Assembly (NCBI GenBank): GCA_902495075.1
Contig: CABUVO010000013.1
Location: forward strand, 39,468-103,467
Source of the DNA: an uncultured Porphyromonadaceae bacterium
GTDB lineage: Bacteria; Bacteroidota; Bacteroidia; Bacteroidales; Muribaculaceae
Direction of reading: 5' to 3'
DNA length: 64,000 nt
Shown: piece by piece, positions 9,461-19,300 of the stretch
Numbering within the stretch: position 1 is the stretch's first letter
How the letters are laid out: each line of letters starts with the position of its first letter
Made by a program: the position numbers and the translations under genes
The notes under the pieces: model-generated
Told to the model about the DNA's origin: nothing
Databases searched by the model: none
The model's input: the letters and a program-made list of their open reading frames with translations, nothing else

Positions 9461-9724
9461 TGAGGCGAGTCGCCAGCCGGTTTCATTCTCCGAAAGCCAT
9501 AACTCGTGGTCTACAAATAGAACTCCCGGCATTTCTGATATGTACGGGGTTAGATTAAATTTAAAAATGGATATATCGAATTGATTTTGAAGACCGAATT
9601 TGATTTTAATATAATCTTCATCTGAAATAAATATTGTCAAGACCGGAAGGTTGAATGTTGATACGTTCCCTTTCCGGTCTTTTTTATAAAGAGTCTTCGT
9701 AAGCAAACTGACGCATTTCATCAT
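9431..9724 (-). CDS. Small hypothetical protein, translationally coupled to DUF4296 gene
   Basis: A 97-residue frame with no recognised family, signal peptide or membrane span. It is listed because its ATG overlaps the stop codon of the upstream DUF4296 gene in an ATGA arrangement, the same coupling seen at ileS-lspA. Its composition is also ordinary for a soluble protein rather than antisense noise. Against it, the 3' end overlaps the converging exported-protein gene by 30 bases and there is nothing to compare it with. Treat as possible. Confidence 0.42.
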   Translation of the reverse strand: MMKCVSLLTKTLYKKDRKGNVSTFNLPVLTIFISDEDYIKIKFGLQNQFDISIFKFNLTPYISEMPGVLFVDHELWLSENETGWRLASSIKRDAYIN

Positions 9725-10695
9725 TTTTTCAAAGGAACAAGTTCTTTTGCGGGAACCGCTTTCAATTCCTCCTGAGGTAAGATCTTAAGAGTCCTATTAT
9801 TAACATTTGAATTTCTCAGAAGTCTCTGCCTTTTATCAACTGGTTTGACAGGAATTTGATTCCCTTCCGTGTCTTCAAGAATAGCACCGATTTTTGAATC
9901 CTCTTCAATTGTATCTTTTTTCTCTGATATCACCCGTTTGTGAAAACCGGAATATTTACGTTGTGAATGGATTCTATAATACTCCGTGCTGTCAAGCGGT
10001 AGTTGTTGAAGTGCAATACTATCAATCCATATTGGTAATGAATGGTCTTCCTTGGTTCTCATATATCCGAACACTCTTTTAACATTATATGCAGTATCGG
10101 TTTGAAGAGTGAGATCGATTTTTGAATTTCCATTCTGTGTCTGATACGTATAGCTTGACATGCCGTTGTCATAATCCACTCCAAGCAGCACATTTCCTGA
10201 GGACAAACCTTTCAGACGCATCTTCCATGTTATTCTTTCCCCTTTCGGAATATCATTAAGTGGCAGTGAAAATGCAAGTCCATTAGACGGCGAATTCTCA
10301 GATATCAGAATATGGCGTGAATATGGCCAAAGATCTGTTGAAACCAGATTCTTTTCGGTCTCGCCAATTGCTCTGTTTTGACGTTTTGCCAATTCCGCGT
10401 CAACTTTCCCAAAAAGATTCAAATAGTCATCAATATTTCTTCCATACCACGTCATTGTGGAATCAAAGTCAGCCTTGGATAAACCATGCTTATCTAAAGC
10501 CCACTGCACGGCACTGTCTCTTATACTGTCGTTATAATAACCCGAATTATGTTGCTGCATATATACTTCCGCTATCTGCATGTCGGCAATAAGTCCGACC
10601 ATTTCATCGTCAGACAAAACGCCCTTGGGTCTTTTATTGCATCCTGCTCCCAAGAGCAATGCAACAACAACCAATATGAAAGTATATTTTTTCAA
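9721..10695 (-). CDS. DUF4296 lipoprotein
   Basis: A 324-residue predicted lipoprotein with a signal sequence ending in the lipobox LGAGC (Cys19). It carries a DUF4296-type helical domain (about residues 27-115, beginning LSDDEMVGLIADMQIAEVY) found in Bacteroidetes next to lspA. The C-terminal two thirds is beta-rich and less conserved. Function is unknown. The start codon is TTG, two bases after the lspA stop; no in-frame ATG precedes the signal sequence, so translation is probably coupled to lspA. That a lipoprotein follows the signal peptidase that processes it fits one envelope-biogenesis transcript. Confidence 0.85.
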   Translation of the reverse strand: MKKYTFILVVVALLLGAGCNKRPKGVLSDDEMVGLIADMQIAEVYMQQHNSGYYNDSIRDSAVQWALDKHGLSKADFDSTMTWYGRNIDDYLNLFGKVDAELAKRQNRAIGETEKNLVSTDLWPYSRHILISENSPSNGLAFSLPLNDIPKGERITWKMRLKGLSSGNVLLGVDYDNGMSSYTYQTQNGNSKIDLTLQTDTAYNVKRVFGYMRTKEDHSLPIWIDSIALQQLPLDSTEYYRIHSQRKYSGFHKRVISEKKDTIEEDSKIGAILEDTEGNQIPVKPVDKRQRLLRNSNVNNRTLKILPQEELKAVPAKELVPLKK

Positions 10696-10697
10696 CT

Positions 10698-11402
10698 CTA
10701 TTTCAATTTTGAAGTTTTTTCAGACTTATCATCATTCCCTATTGCCTTGAATGCTATCGCTGCATCCTTAGAATAGAAAATAATAAGCAACGCCACACCT
10801 ATGCATATCGATGAGTCTGCAATATTGAATATGAACGCGAAAAACTCAAAATAATTTCCTCCAACAACGGGAACCCATTCAGGCCAATAGAAATCAAAGA
10901 AAGGAAAATACAGCATATCAACTACCCTTCCCTCAAACCATCCGGCATATCCGCCATCTGGCGGGAAAATAGTTGCAATTTCAGGTGGCATAGGATTGTT
11001 GAAAATTTTGCCATAAAATACGCAATCGAATATGTTTCCTGCTGCACCTGCGGCAATCAAAGCCACAGCCACAATAAAACCTTTCCGTATTTCTTTTATA
11101 TCCTTGATTTTTATTATAAACCATATGAAGAGAACCACAGCAATGATTCTGCCGAACGTGAGAACAAGTTTGTTCCACAATTCCAGCCCGAAAGCCATTC
11201 CGTTGTTCTCAATAAACTTGATATGAAACCATTTTAATATCTCAAGATCCTCCCCGAGATAGAAATTGGTCTTTATCCATATCTTTAATGCCTGATCAGC
11301 TATTATTACTGTCAAGGCAATTATAAGCGCAAGCCATCCGGCGGAAATGACGGATGACTTGCTATTGTGATTTTGCACCAAGGTGCTGTTTTCGTCTATC
11401 AT
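10698..11402 (-). CDS. lspA: Lipoprotein signal peptidase (signal peptidase II)
   Basis: An integral inner-membrane aspartyl protease that cleaves the signal peptide of diacylglyceryl-modified prolipoproteins. Four hydrophobic spans are visible. The two catalytic aspartates lie in VVDMLYF and FNIADSSI, and the FIENNGMAFG block is the family's conserved loop. At 234 residues it is longer than the E. coli enzyme (164) because of an insert between the third span and the first catalytic Asp, as is common in Bacteroidetes. Its ATG overlaps the ileS stop (ATGA), so the two are translationally coupled. Confidence 0.96.
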   Translation of the reverse strand: MIDENSTLVQNHNSKSSVISAGWLALIIALTVIIADQALKIWIKTNFYLGEDLEILKWFHIKFIENNGMAFGLELWNKLVLTFGRIIAVVLFIWFIIKIKDIKEIRKGFIVAVALIAAGAAGNIFDCVFYGKIFNNPMPPEIATIFPPDGGYAGWFEGRVVDMLYFPFFDFYWPEWVPVVGGNYFEFFAFIFNIADSSICIGVALLIIFYSKDAAIAFKAIGNDDKSEKTSKLK

Positions 11403-14400
11403 TTTTTCGTAACTTTCGCCAGAATCTTTTCCCCGTCAATATCGAGTTCGACAACATTGTCACCCGACAATTCATCTGTGGGAATGATTTCATCTGCAAG
11501 AACTTGCGCTGCTATATAATCCTTGAAGGCATCAAGAGCGGAAACAACCGAAGGTGTCTCAGAAAGTTCCACTGCAACTTTATCAGTAATCTCAAAATAA
11601 GACGATTTACGGATATTTTGAATACGGTTGATAAGCTCTCTTGCCATACCCTCATTCTTCAATGCGTCTGTCAAAGTCACATCAAGAGCCACTGTTACAT
11701 TTCCCTCATTGGTTACAAGCCATCCGGGGATATCCTCGGGGATAATTTCAACATCTTCGAGGGTAACAACAGGCTGTTCGGGTAAAGACTCGAATGTGAA
11801 GTAACCATTTTTTTCGAATTCGGCAATATCTTTCTGGCTCATTTCTGTTATTGCTTTGCCAAGAGCCTTCATGATTTTACCATATTTCGGACCAAGTTTC
11901 TTGAAGTCTGCTTTTACTCTCTTCACAAGACCACTCTCTTCATTCTCAACTATCTTAAGATCTTTAACATTGACTTCATCAAGAACAATACCTTTAATCT
12001 TTTCGATAGCTTCGCGCTGAGCTGCGTCAACTACAGGGATCAAAAGAGTCTGAAGTGGCTGACGAACCTTCAGGTTGACCTTGCGGCGGAGTGCAAGCAC
12101 ATTTGAAGTGATCACCTGCGCAAGACTCATTCTCTCCTCAAGATCTTTATCAATAGCATCTTTATCTACTACCGGGAAATCCGATAGATGAACGGATGCA
12201 TAGCCTTCACCTTCTGTTGCAGGAGCCATCAGGTCGGCATACAAACGATCAGCATAGAAAGGAGCGTATGGAGCCATAAGCTGTGCAACAGTTTTCAAAC
12301 AAGTATACAGCGTCTGATATGCCGAAAGCTTGTCTGTGTCCATTTCACCTGCCCAAAAACGCTTGCGATTGAGACGCACATACCAGTTCGAGAGATTATC
12401 ATTCACGAAAGTGTCGATTGCACGGGCAGCTTTCGTAGGCTCATAATCGTCAAGAGCAGCCTCAACTTCGGCAACAAGGCTGTTGAGAAGAGAAAGAATC
12501 CACCTGTCGATTTCAGGACGCTCCGATAACTTCACCTGAGGTTCGGCTCCAGTGAAACCATCTACATTGGCATACAATGCGAAGAACTTGTATGTGTTGT
12601 ATAAAGTTGAGAAAAGTTTTCTACTTACTTCTGCAACCCCTTCTTCATCATATTTCAGATTATCCCAAGGCTGAGAATTGGAAATCATATACCAACGCAC
12701 GGGATCACTACCGAATTTTTCGATATTGCCGAATGGATCTATGGCATTACCAAGACGTTTCGACATCTTGTTTCCATTCTTATCGAGCACAAGCCCATTG
12801 GAGATAACGGCTTTGTATGCTACGGAATCAAAGACCATCCCGGCAATCGCATGCAACGTGAAGAACCAACCGCGAGTCTGGTCCACACCCTCTGCAATAA
12901 AGTCAGCTGGATAAACTTCATGAGAATCCAAGAGTTCCTTATTCTCGAAAGGATAATGAATCTGTGCATACGGCATTGCACCGGAATCAAACCAGACATC
13001 GATAAGGTCCGTTTCACGTTTCATCGGTTTTCCACTTTCCGAAACGAGAACAATATCATCTACATACGGACGGTGAATATCAATCTTATCGTAGTTCTCG
13101 CCGGTATATTCACCAGGTTTGAAACCTTTTGCTGTGAATGGATTTTCACTCATGATTCCTGCTGCCACAGATTTATCGATAAGTTCACAAAGTTCTTCAT
13201 ATGAACCTATGCAAATCTCCTCTTTGCCATCTTCGGTTCTCCAGATAGGAAGAGGTGTTCCCCAATAACGTGAGCGTGAAAGATTCCAGTCCTGAACATT
13301 CTCAAGCCATTTTCCAAAACGTCCCGTACCTGTAGATACTGGTTTCCACTTGATTGTATCATTAAGCTCTAAAAGTCTTTCACGAGCCTGTGGTGTCCGG
13401 ATAAACCAGCTGTCAAGTGGATAATATATGATGGGTTTGTCTGTGCGCCAGCAATGAGGATAGTTGTGAACATGCTTTTCTGTCTTAAACACATCACCTG
13501 CCTGTTTCATCTCCATGCAGAGGCGGACATTTAGATCTTCCTCCTTATTGGCTGCAACATCATCGTATTTGCCGTTTTGAGTGAAACGCGGATCATATGC
13601 ATTCTTCACATATTCGCCGGCATGTTTCTTATATTCCTCAATATTTACGCATTTCTCCACAAATTCCGGAGCGAGATCATCAATGAGATAGAATTTTCCT
13701 TGAAGATCAACCATCGGACGTGTCTCACCCTTTCGATTGATCATGAACAAAGAAGGAATATTGGCAGCCTTCGCCACTTTAGCATCATCCGCACCAAAAG
13801 TAGGCGCAATATGCACAATTCCTGTTCCGTCATCAGTTGTCACATAATCTCCCGGTATAACTCGGAAGGCAGCGGCTTCCATTTCCACAAATTTATCGTT
13901 GCCGACAGAGAATACGTTATCAGGATTCGCTGTTGCAAATTCAGTAACATATTGAGCACTGTATTCTCCAAGTTTCTCAACAGGCTTAACCCATGGCATA
14001 AGCTGCTGATAATGCATCCCGACAAGATCCTCTCCCGTAAAATGTCCTACAACCTGATAAGGCACAATCTTATCGCCCGGCTTATAATCTTCCAAAGGAA
14101 GATTATCGGCATCTTTCTTAAAATATGCCCCAACGAGCTCTGAAGCTAAAACGACTGTAATCTTTTCACCATTATAAGGATTATACGTGCGCACTGCAAC
14201 ATATTCAAACTTAGGTCCGACACAAAGTGCCGTATTTGATGGAAGAGTCCAGGGAGTTGTTGTCCACGCAAGGAAACAAGGACGTCCCCACCCTGTCATT
14301 TCCGGTTTTGGATCCTTTATTGTAAACAGAGCTGTGGCAGTAAGATCTTTGACGTCGCGGTAACATCCCGGTTGATTAAGCTCATGTGAGCTCAAACCGG

Positions 14401-14968
14401 TGCCGGCACCGGGGGAATATGGCTGAATCGTGTATCCCTTATAAAGATAACCTTTTTTGTACAACTCCTTAAGAAGCCACCAAACGGATTCTATATAACG
14501 GTTGTCGTATGTGATATATGGATTGTCAAGATCCACCCAATAACCCATTTTATGAGTAAGATCAGTCCATTCCTTGGTATATTTCATCACTTCACGACGG
14601 CACGCGGCATTATACTCGTCAACAGATATCTTTTTGCCGATGTCTTCTTTTGTGATTCCAAGTGTTTTCTCAACGCCAAGTTCAACAGGAAGACCATGAG
14701 TATCCCATCCCGCCTTACGCTTAACGTGAAAACCTTTCATTGTTTTATAGCGGCAAATAATGTCTTTAATAGTACGCGCCATCACATGGTGAATACCCGG
14801 CATACCGTTTGCTGACGGTGGACCTTCAAAAAACACGAATGTAGGGCAACCTTCACGCTCTTTCATACTGTTTTCAAAGAGCGAATTGGCATCCCAAAGT
14901 TCCAGCATCTCCTTATTGATGTCTGAAAGATTTAGCTGCTTGCTATATTCTTTAAAATTCTTTGCCAT
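11399..14968 (-). CDS. ileS: Isoleucyl-tRNA synthetase
   Basis: Charges tRNA-Ile with isoleucine and edits valine. The class I signatures are visible: the HIGH-type motif in GMPGIHHVM (residues 56-63) and KMSKRLGN. The CP1 editing domain lies between them (TTTPWTLPSNTAL, GTGIVHIAP), followed by the anticodon-binding domain. The 1189-residue length and the long C-terminal extension (after about residue 960) instead of a zinc finger mark the eukaryote-like type 2 enzyme usual in Bacteroidetes; this type is generally less sensitive to mupirocin, which is family knowledge not tested here. It is placed between ddl and lspA on one strand. Confidence 0.97.
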   Translation of the reverse strand: MAKNFKEYSKQLNLSDINKEMLELWDANSLFENSMKEREGCPTFVFFEGPPSANGMPGIHHVMARTIKDIICRYKTMKGFHVKRKAGWDTHGLPVELGVEKTLGITKEDIGKKISVDEYNAACRREVMKYTKEWTDLTHKMGYWVDLDNPYITYDNRYIESVWWLLKELYKKGYLYKGYTIQPYSPGAGTGLSSHELNQPGCYRDVKDLTATALFTIKDPKPEMTGWGRPCFLAWTTTPWTLPSNTALCVGPKFEYVAVRTYNPYNGEKITVVLASELVGAYFKKDADNLPLEDYKPGDKIVPYQVVGHFTGEDLVGMHYQQLMPWVKPVEKLGEYSAQYVTEFATANPDNVFSVGNDKFVEMEAAAFRVIPGDYVTTDDGTGIVHIAPTFGADDAKVAKAANIPSLFMINRKGETRPMVDLQGKFYLIDDLAPEFVEKCVNIEEYKKHAGEYVKNAYDPRFTQNGKYDDVAANKEEDLNVRLCMEMKQAGDVFKTEKHVHNYPHCWRTDKPIIYYPLDSWFIRTPQARERLLELNDTIKWKPVSTGTGRFGKWLENVQDWNLSRSRYWGTPLPIWRTEDGKEEICIGSYEELCELIDKSVAAGIMSENPFTAKGFKPGEYTGENYDKIDIHRPYVDDIVLVSESGKPMKRETDLIDVWFDSGAMPYAQIHYPFENKELLDSHEVYPADFIAEGVDQTRGWFFTLHAIAGMVFDSVAYKAVISNGLVLDKNGNKMSKRLGNAIDPFGNIEKFGSDPVRWYMISNSQPWDNLKYDEEGVAEVSRKLFSTLYNTYKFFALYANVDGFTGAEPQVKLSERPEIDRWILSLLNSLVAEVEAALDDYEPTKAARAIDTFVNDNLSNWYVRLNRKRFWAGEMDTDKLSAYQTLYTCLKTVAQLMAPYAPFYADRLYADLMAPATEGEGYASVHLSDFPVVDKDAIDKDLEERMSLAQVITSNVLALRRKVNLKVRQPLQTLLIPVVDAAQREAIEKIKGIVLDEVNVKDLKIVENEESGLVKRVKADFKKLGPKYGKIMKALGKAITEMSQKDIAEFEKNGYFTFESLPEQPVVTLEDVEIIPEDIPGWLVTNEGNVTVALDVTLTDALKNEGMARELINRIQNIRKSSYFEITDKVAVELSETPSVVSALDAFKDYIAAQVLADEIIPTDELSGDNVVELDIDGEKILAKVTKK

Positions 14969-15005
14969 CTATATTTGCAATGTTAAGTATTTCTATTATT
15001 CAATA

Positions 15006-16202
15006 TCAAAATTTTGACCCTTTGGCACCCTTTGCGCCTTTAACGCCTCCACCAAGAGAAAAGATATTCTGATCATATGTGAAGGTCTTTCGATCTATGG
15101 CGCGTTTCCGTTTCAATGCAAGCTGCACGAGCTTATCCATGAGTTGCGGGAAAGTGATTCCTGTTGCCTCCCATAAATAGAACGAGAGAGATCCTGGGAT
15201 TGTATTGATTTCATTAACGTAAATGCTGTTGTCTTTTTCATCCACCATCACATCAACACGACTTACTCCATGACAGGAAAGCACACGGAATGTCTCACCA
15301 GCCATAGTACGGATCTTTTCACTAACCTCTTCTGGAAGATCTGCCGGAATTCTCTTGTCACTCGCCTGCATTCCCGCAGTAGTCTTTGAACCTCCCATAT
15401 ATTTGTCTTCGTAAGAAAGGAAGTCTCCGGTCTTAATTGGTTCCTCACAAACTGAAGATTGATGTTCGTCAGCATCTCCGAGAACAGAGCAATTGATCTC
15501 TTTGAGCCGTTCGATCATATGCTCAACAATGATTCTTTGAGAGAATTTTTCAGCATTGTCGATTTTAGAAATCAGTTCCTGTTGATTGGAAGCTTTGCCG
15601 ATCCCCACACTTGAGCCAAGGTTTGCAGGCTTTACAATGACAGGATAACCGAGTTTGCTTTCAACCTCAGAAATGATACTCTCTTTCGAAGATAACCACT
15701 GGCGGTCAGTGAACCATACATAATCCACCACAGGCACACCTGATTCACGCAGGATCATCTTCATTGTGATCTTATCCATGCCGTTGGCACTTGAAAGAGT
15801 ATTGCACCCCGCATATGGGATTCCAATAGTTTCAAGCACACCTTCAAAAATGCCGTCCTCGCCATTGGTTCCGTGAAGCACCGGGATTACAACGTGCAAC
15901 TCTGCCACCACCGGATTTCTTTTCGAGAACATACCTGTATTAGCCTTATATAGGTTGTAGTCGCCATATTCCGGACGCATAAACACCTCTTCAGCATTCT
16001 CCACTACCTTTTTAAGATCGCGATAATTACGGATATCAAGAAGGTTGTCGCCTGTGTACCATCTTCCTTGTTTGGAGATATAAACAGGGATTATGTTGTA
16101 TTTCTCTTTGTCGAAGGCATTGATAGCCTGCAAGGCTGATATTACGGAGATTTCGTGTTCAACAGAACGTCCTCCGAAAAAAACTGCTACATTCGTTTTC
16201 AT
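15006..16202 (-). CDS. ddl: D-alanine--D-alanine ligase
   Basis: An ATP-grasp ligase that joins two D-alanines for peptidoglycan precursor synthesis. The N-terminal GGRSVEHEISVISA block, HGTNGEDG, KPANLGSSVG and the C-terminal metal/substrate block NEINTIPG are all present. At 398 residues it is somewhat longer than usual (about 310-360), with a Gly/Lys-rich tail after residue 375 (GGGVKGAKGAKG) that looks disordered. The start ATG lies only 4 bases after a perfect -7 promoter box, so the mRNA may be leaderless. The gene leads an apparent ddl-ileS-lspA-DUF4296 unit. Confidence 0.95.
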   Translation of the reverse strand: MKTNVAVFFGGRSVEHEISVISALQAINAFDKEKYNIIPVYISKQGRWYTGDNLLDIRNYRDLKKVVENAEEVFMRPEYGDYNLYKANTGMFSKRNPVVAELHVVIPVLHGTNGEDGIFEGVLETIGIPYAGCNTLSSANGMDKITMKMILRESGVPVVDYVWFTDRQWLSSKESIISEVESKLGYPVIVKPANLGSSVGIGKASNQQELISKIDNAEKFSQRIIVEHMIERLKEINCSVLGDADEHQSSVCEEPIKTGDFLSYEDKYMGGSKTTAGMQASDKRIPADLPEEVSEKIRTMAGETFRVLSCHGVSRVDVMVDEKDNSIYVNEINTIPGSLSFYLWEATGITFPQLMDKLVQLALKRKRAIDRKTFTYDQNIFSLGGGVKGAKGAKGSKF

Positions 16203-16206
16203 GCTA

Positions 16207-16238
16207 CAAAATTACTAATTACTCACATATTAAGCAAA
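16207..16238 (-). promoter_or_regulatory. Promoter of ddl, apparently leaderless
   Basis: Reading the minus strand, a -33 box TTTG (16238-16235) is followed after 20 bp by the -7 box TAATTTTG (16214-16207), an exact fit to the Bacteroidetes consensus. The expected transcription start, about 4 bases after the -7 box, coincides with the ddl ATG at 16202, leaving no room for a ribosome-binding site. Confidence 0.7.
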
Positions 16239-16290
16239 AAAAGCTTCCAAAAATTATATTGAAAGCCAACAGAAAACAAACAGAAAACAA

Positions 16291-16323
16291 AAAGAAGAGA
16301 CTATGTAGCATAGTCTCTTCTTT
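16291..16323 (-). terminator. Intrinsic terminator of the GH85 gene
   Basis: A perfect 15-bp inverted repeat with a 3-base loop lies 18 bases downstream of the GH85 stop codon. On the minus strand the stem ends in a U-rich stretch (TTTGTTTTCTG). Confidence 0.85.
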
Positions 16324-16340
16324 AGGTAACTAACATACCA

Positions 16341-19300
16341 TTATTTATTGAGAACTTTGATTGTACGCATGTTTTGATTGTCCTTTTCAACGCTAACAAC
16401 ATAAATTCCACACTTGGAAAGGCTGATACTCATGTTATCACCTGCAAGCACACGGCGTGTTGAGCGTCCCGCAAGACGTCCTGAGATGTCATGCACGCTT
16501 ACAGAATACTCTCCGTCAGAGGCAAATTCGACAAAAAGTATGCCATTCACCGTATATACATTCATTTTGTCATTACCCACTATGTCGGATATGCCACCTT
16601 CTTTACCAGTGATATTAAATACCGGATAACTTGCCGTATGGCTGCCATAGGAATTGTCGAGGGAGAGCTGCACAGTATAGTCTCCTCCTTTCGAGAATGA
16701 TACTTCGGCAGATCCGCTCTTATCATCACCCTGTGGATTGATAACTTTTGCAAGATTACGAACAATCCAAGTAGGAGTCGTCACAACGTTGTAGCCGGTC
16801 CCATCAATAAAGGGAGTGCCCGAACTATATAGCGGTTCTGCAGGAATATGGTCATTCATTCCGCGAGAGTTCTCACCTATTACAAAATTACTCAAAGGCA
16901 CACCTGCTTTTGATCCAACAGATGCAAAAACGTTGTTATTATCAGCCTTATCCTCAATATCCCAATATGCGATGACTTGAGAGGGAAGATTGTTTCGGTC
17001 GAGCCCCGCCATTACTTGCTGCACCTCTTCTGCTTTCATGGCACCTTTCCACACAACTATGTCATCTACCGTGCCGTCGTTATAGTTGGCTTGAGAGCCG
17101 CGTCCTCCGCCAAAACTGAACCACATATCGTCTGTGAACTGGCTCTTGTTGGGAACATTAAAATATATGTCGTCAGTTGCCACAGGATCTCCGTCTGTGC
17201 ATTCTACAGCCACTGGAGTCTGTTTGATACCATTGATGTAGAATTCTGATTTGAAACCCGCATTGGTCCAGTCTAACGAAACTGCTATGTGGGTCCACAT
17301 ACCCGGGCGAATCATCGAATTTGTGAAATTATACTTTATAGAAGAAGTGGTTGTGCGGAATGTGTATGACTCTATTCCTCCTGCTTCTAATTGAGTACCA
17401 TATGCTGTAGATCCATCAGTTCCTGCAATATCCATCCAGAAATAACCCCAATTATTGCGAGGCCAATTGTCTGCACGATTCTCAATGCTGAGTCCACAGG
17501 ATGAACCGGCAGGACAATCAAGTTTGATCCATGCCGCAATAGTAAAAGACGACGCACCACCGGTTAGACCAAGTTTTTTGAGGGGAGCCCCAACAAAATT
17601 GCTGTTAATGCGTAAACCTTGGGACACCTGTCCATTGGCAGAACGACCTGTATATCCGAGATTGAACTTATCCCCGACATCGAATGTGACTTCAGAGTTT
17701 TTATCTACGATTCGATCGTTTACAGTCAGCGAACGTATTTCCGGTAGAGTGCCCTTGTCGTTGGCAGACACCTGAACAAGATATTTGTATGCAGTCTGTG
17801 TGGGTGTACCTTCATTGATCACAACATCATATATACCTATTTCATTGATGCCGGGACATGTGTAGGACACTGTATTCTCTGTTGAAGAAATGACTTTTTG
17901 TCCATCGGAAGAATAAATGGTCCATGTGCCGGCAGAGTGACGCGGATCAGTGTATTTTAATGTAAATTCTTCATTCGGTTTAATAACCTTTTTGTCTATC
18001 TCAACCCCGTCAGTTATATCGTAGGTAGGCAAATGCATGTATTCTCCCCAGCTTATTGATGATTCCGAATTAGTGTCTACTGACACTGCGCTAACACCCA
18101 ACCTAACAGCAGAAGCTCCAGCGACATCGGGTTTGGCAGCATAACAGAGCCCAGCCCATGAAGTTGTGGCACCTACAAATTGTTCGTCACCACCCTCATA
18201 TTGCGCGTAAAGCTTATACATGGAAGCATTGACATCAAGATTATAAACTGGTTCTCCAGCCGGCTTTTCATTCTGCATCTTGAAAACAATCTTGCCATCA
18301 ACACCCGACATGTTGTTACAAAACAATCGTGTTTTTGTAACAACAGGGGCTTGAGGAGTCACAGTGGCTCCTCGACATATTGAGAATTCACCAAGACAAA
18401 GATCAAGTTTATCTGCATTACGGAAGTGCAGGCAGACCAGTGCTATTGTATTGGCAAGCGATGAATTATCCCCGCCTACGCTGAAGGTTTTAGTTACCCA
18501 CGTTCCATCATCAGCAGGTGTTGATGTTGTCATCACACTGAGATTCTCTTCATTAAGAGGTGCAGACTCGTTTCCCTCTGCTGTAAGAATCAGATTAACA
18601 TCCGATTTGCCGTTAAGCAGTTTATATCTTACGGTAATTTGATCGCCCGTCTTGAGATCAAAGCGAGTTTTGAAAAGGTGTAGATACTCGTCTTCTGCAT
18701 CGCCCTGGATACGTAGTGAGGAGCCTCCAAAATATGCCTCATCCCATGTGAATTCTGCCTTCAGACCATTGGCAGAAACTTTGTCTGGTGTCTTTCCAAG
18801 GAGTTCGTTTGCCCACCAAAAACGCCATGTCGGCATATAATCCTGTATGCCAAGATTATACCATTCATTATCATAACAACGTTCACCTTTCCAATTAAAG
18901 AAAGTGCCATTGCCAAGGTTGAAAAATGTTATGAATGGCTCTGAAGAAAGATCCCATCCCAACGAAGAACGCGCCGACATAAATGCAGACATACCGAACC
19001 AATGGTCGGATGGATAAAGTTCCATAGTCTCACAAACGTCAATACGGTTTGCCGGATTTCGGTTTCCATTAGTAAACCACTGCTCAAGACGTTTCTGATA
19101 ATACTCTTGACGACTTTTATTGTTACTTCCTGCGTCAGTGCGTGGACCGAAAAGATAGTTGAAATCGTGAGCACCCCAAAGGCCGATCGAATAGTCCATT
19201 GTCAAATGTTTGGTCCATTCATCCTTAAACTTTGCACCGCCCTGCATATCCATGCCCATGTAAATATCTCTGGGATCACGCTCCATTATTGCATTCGTTC

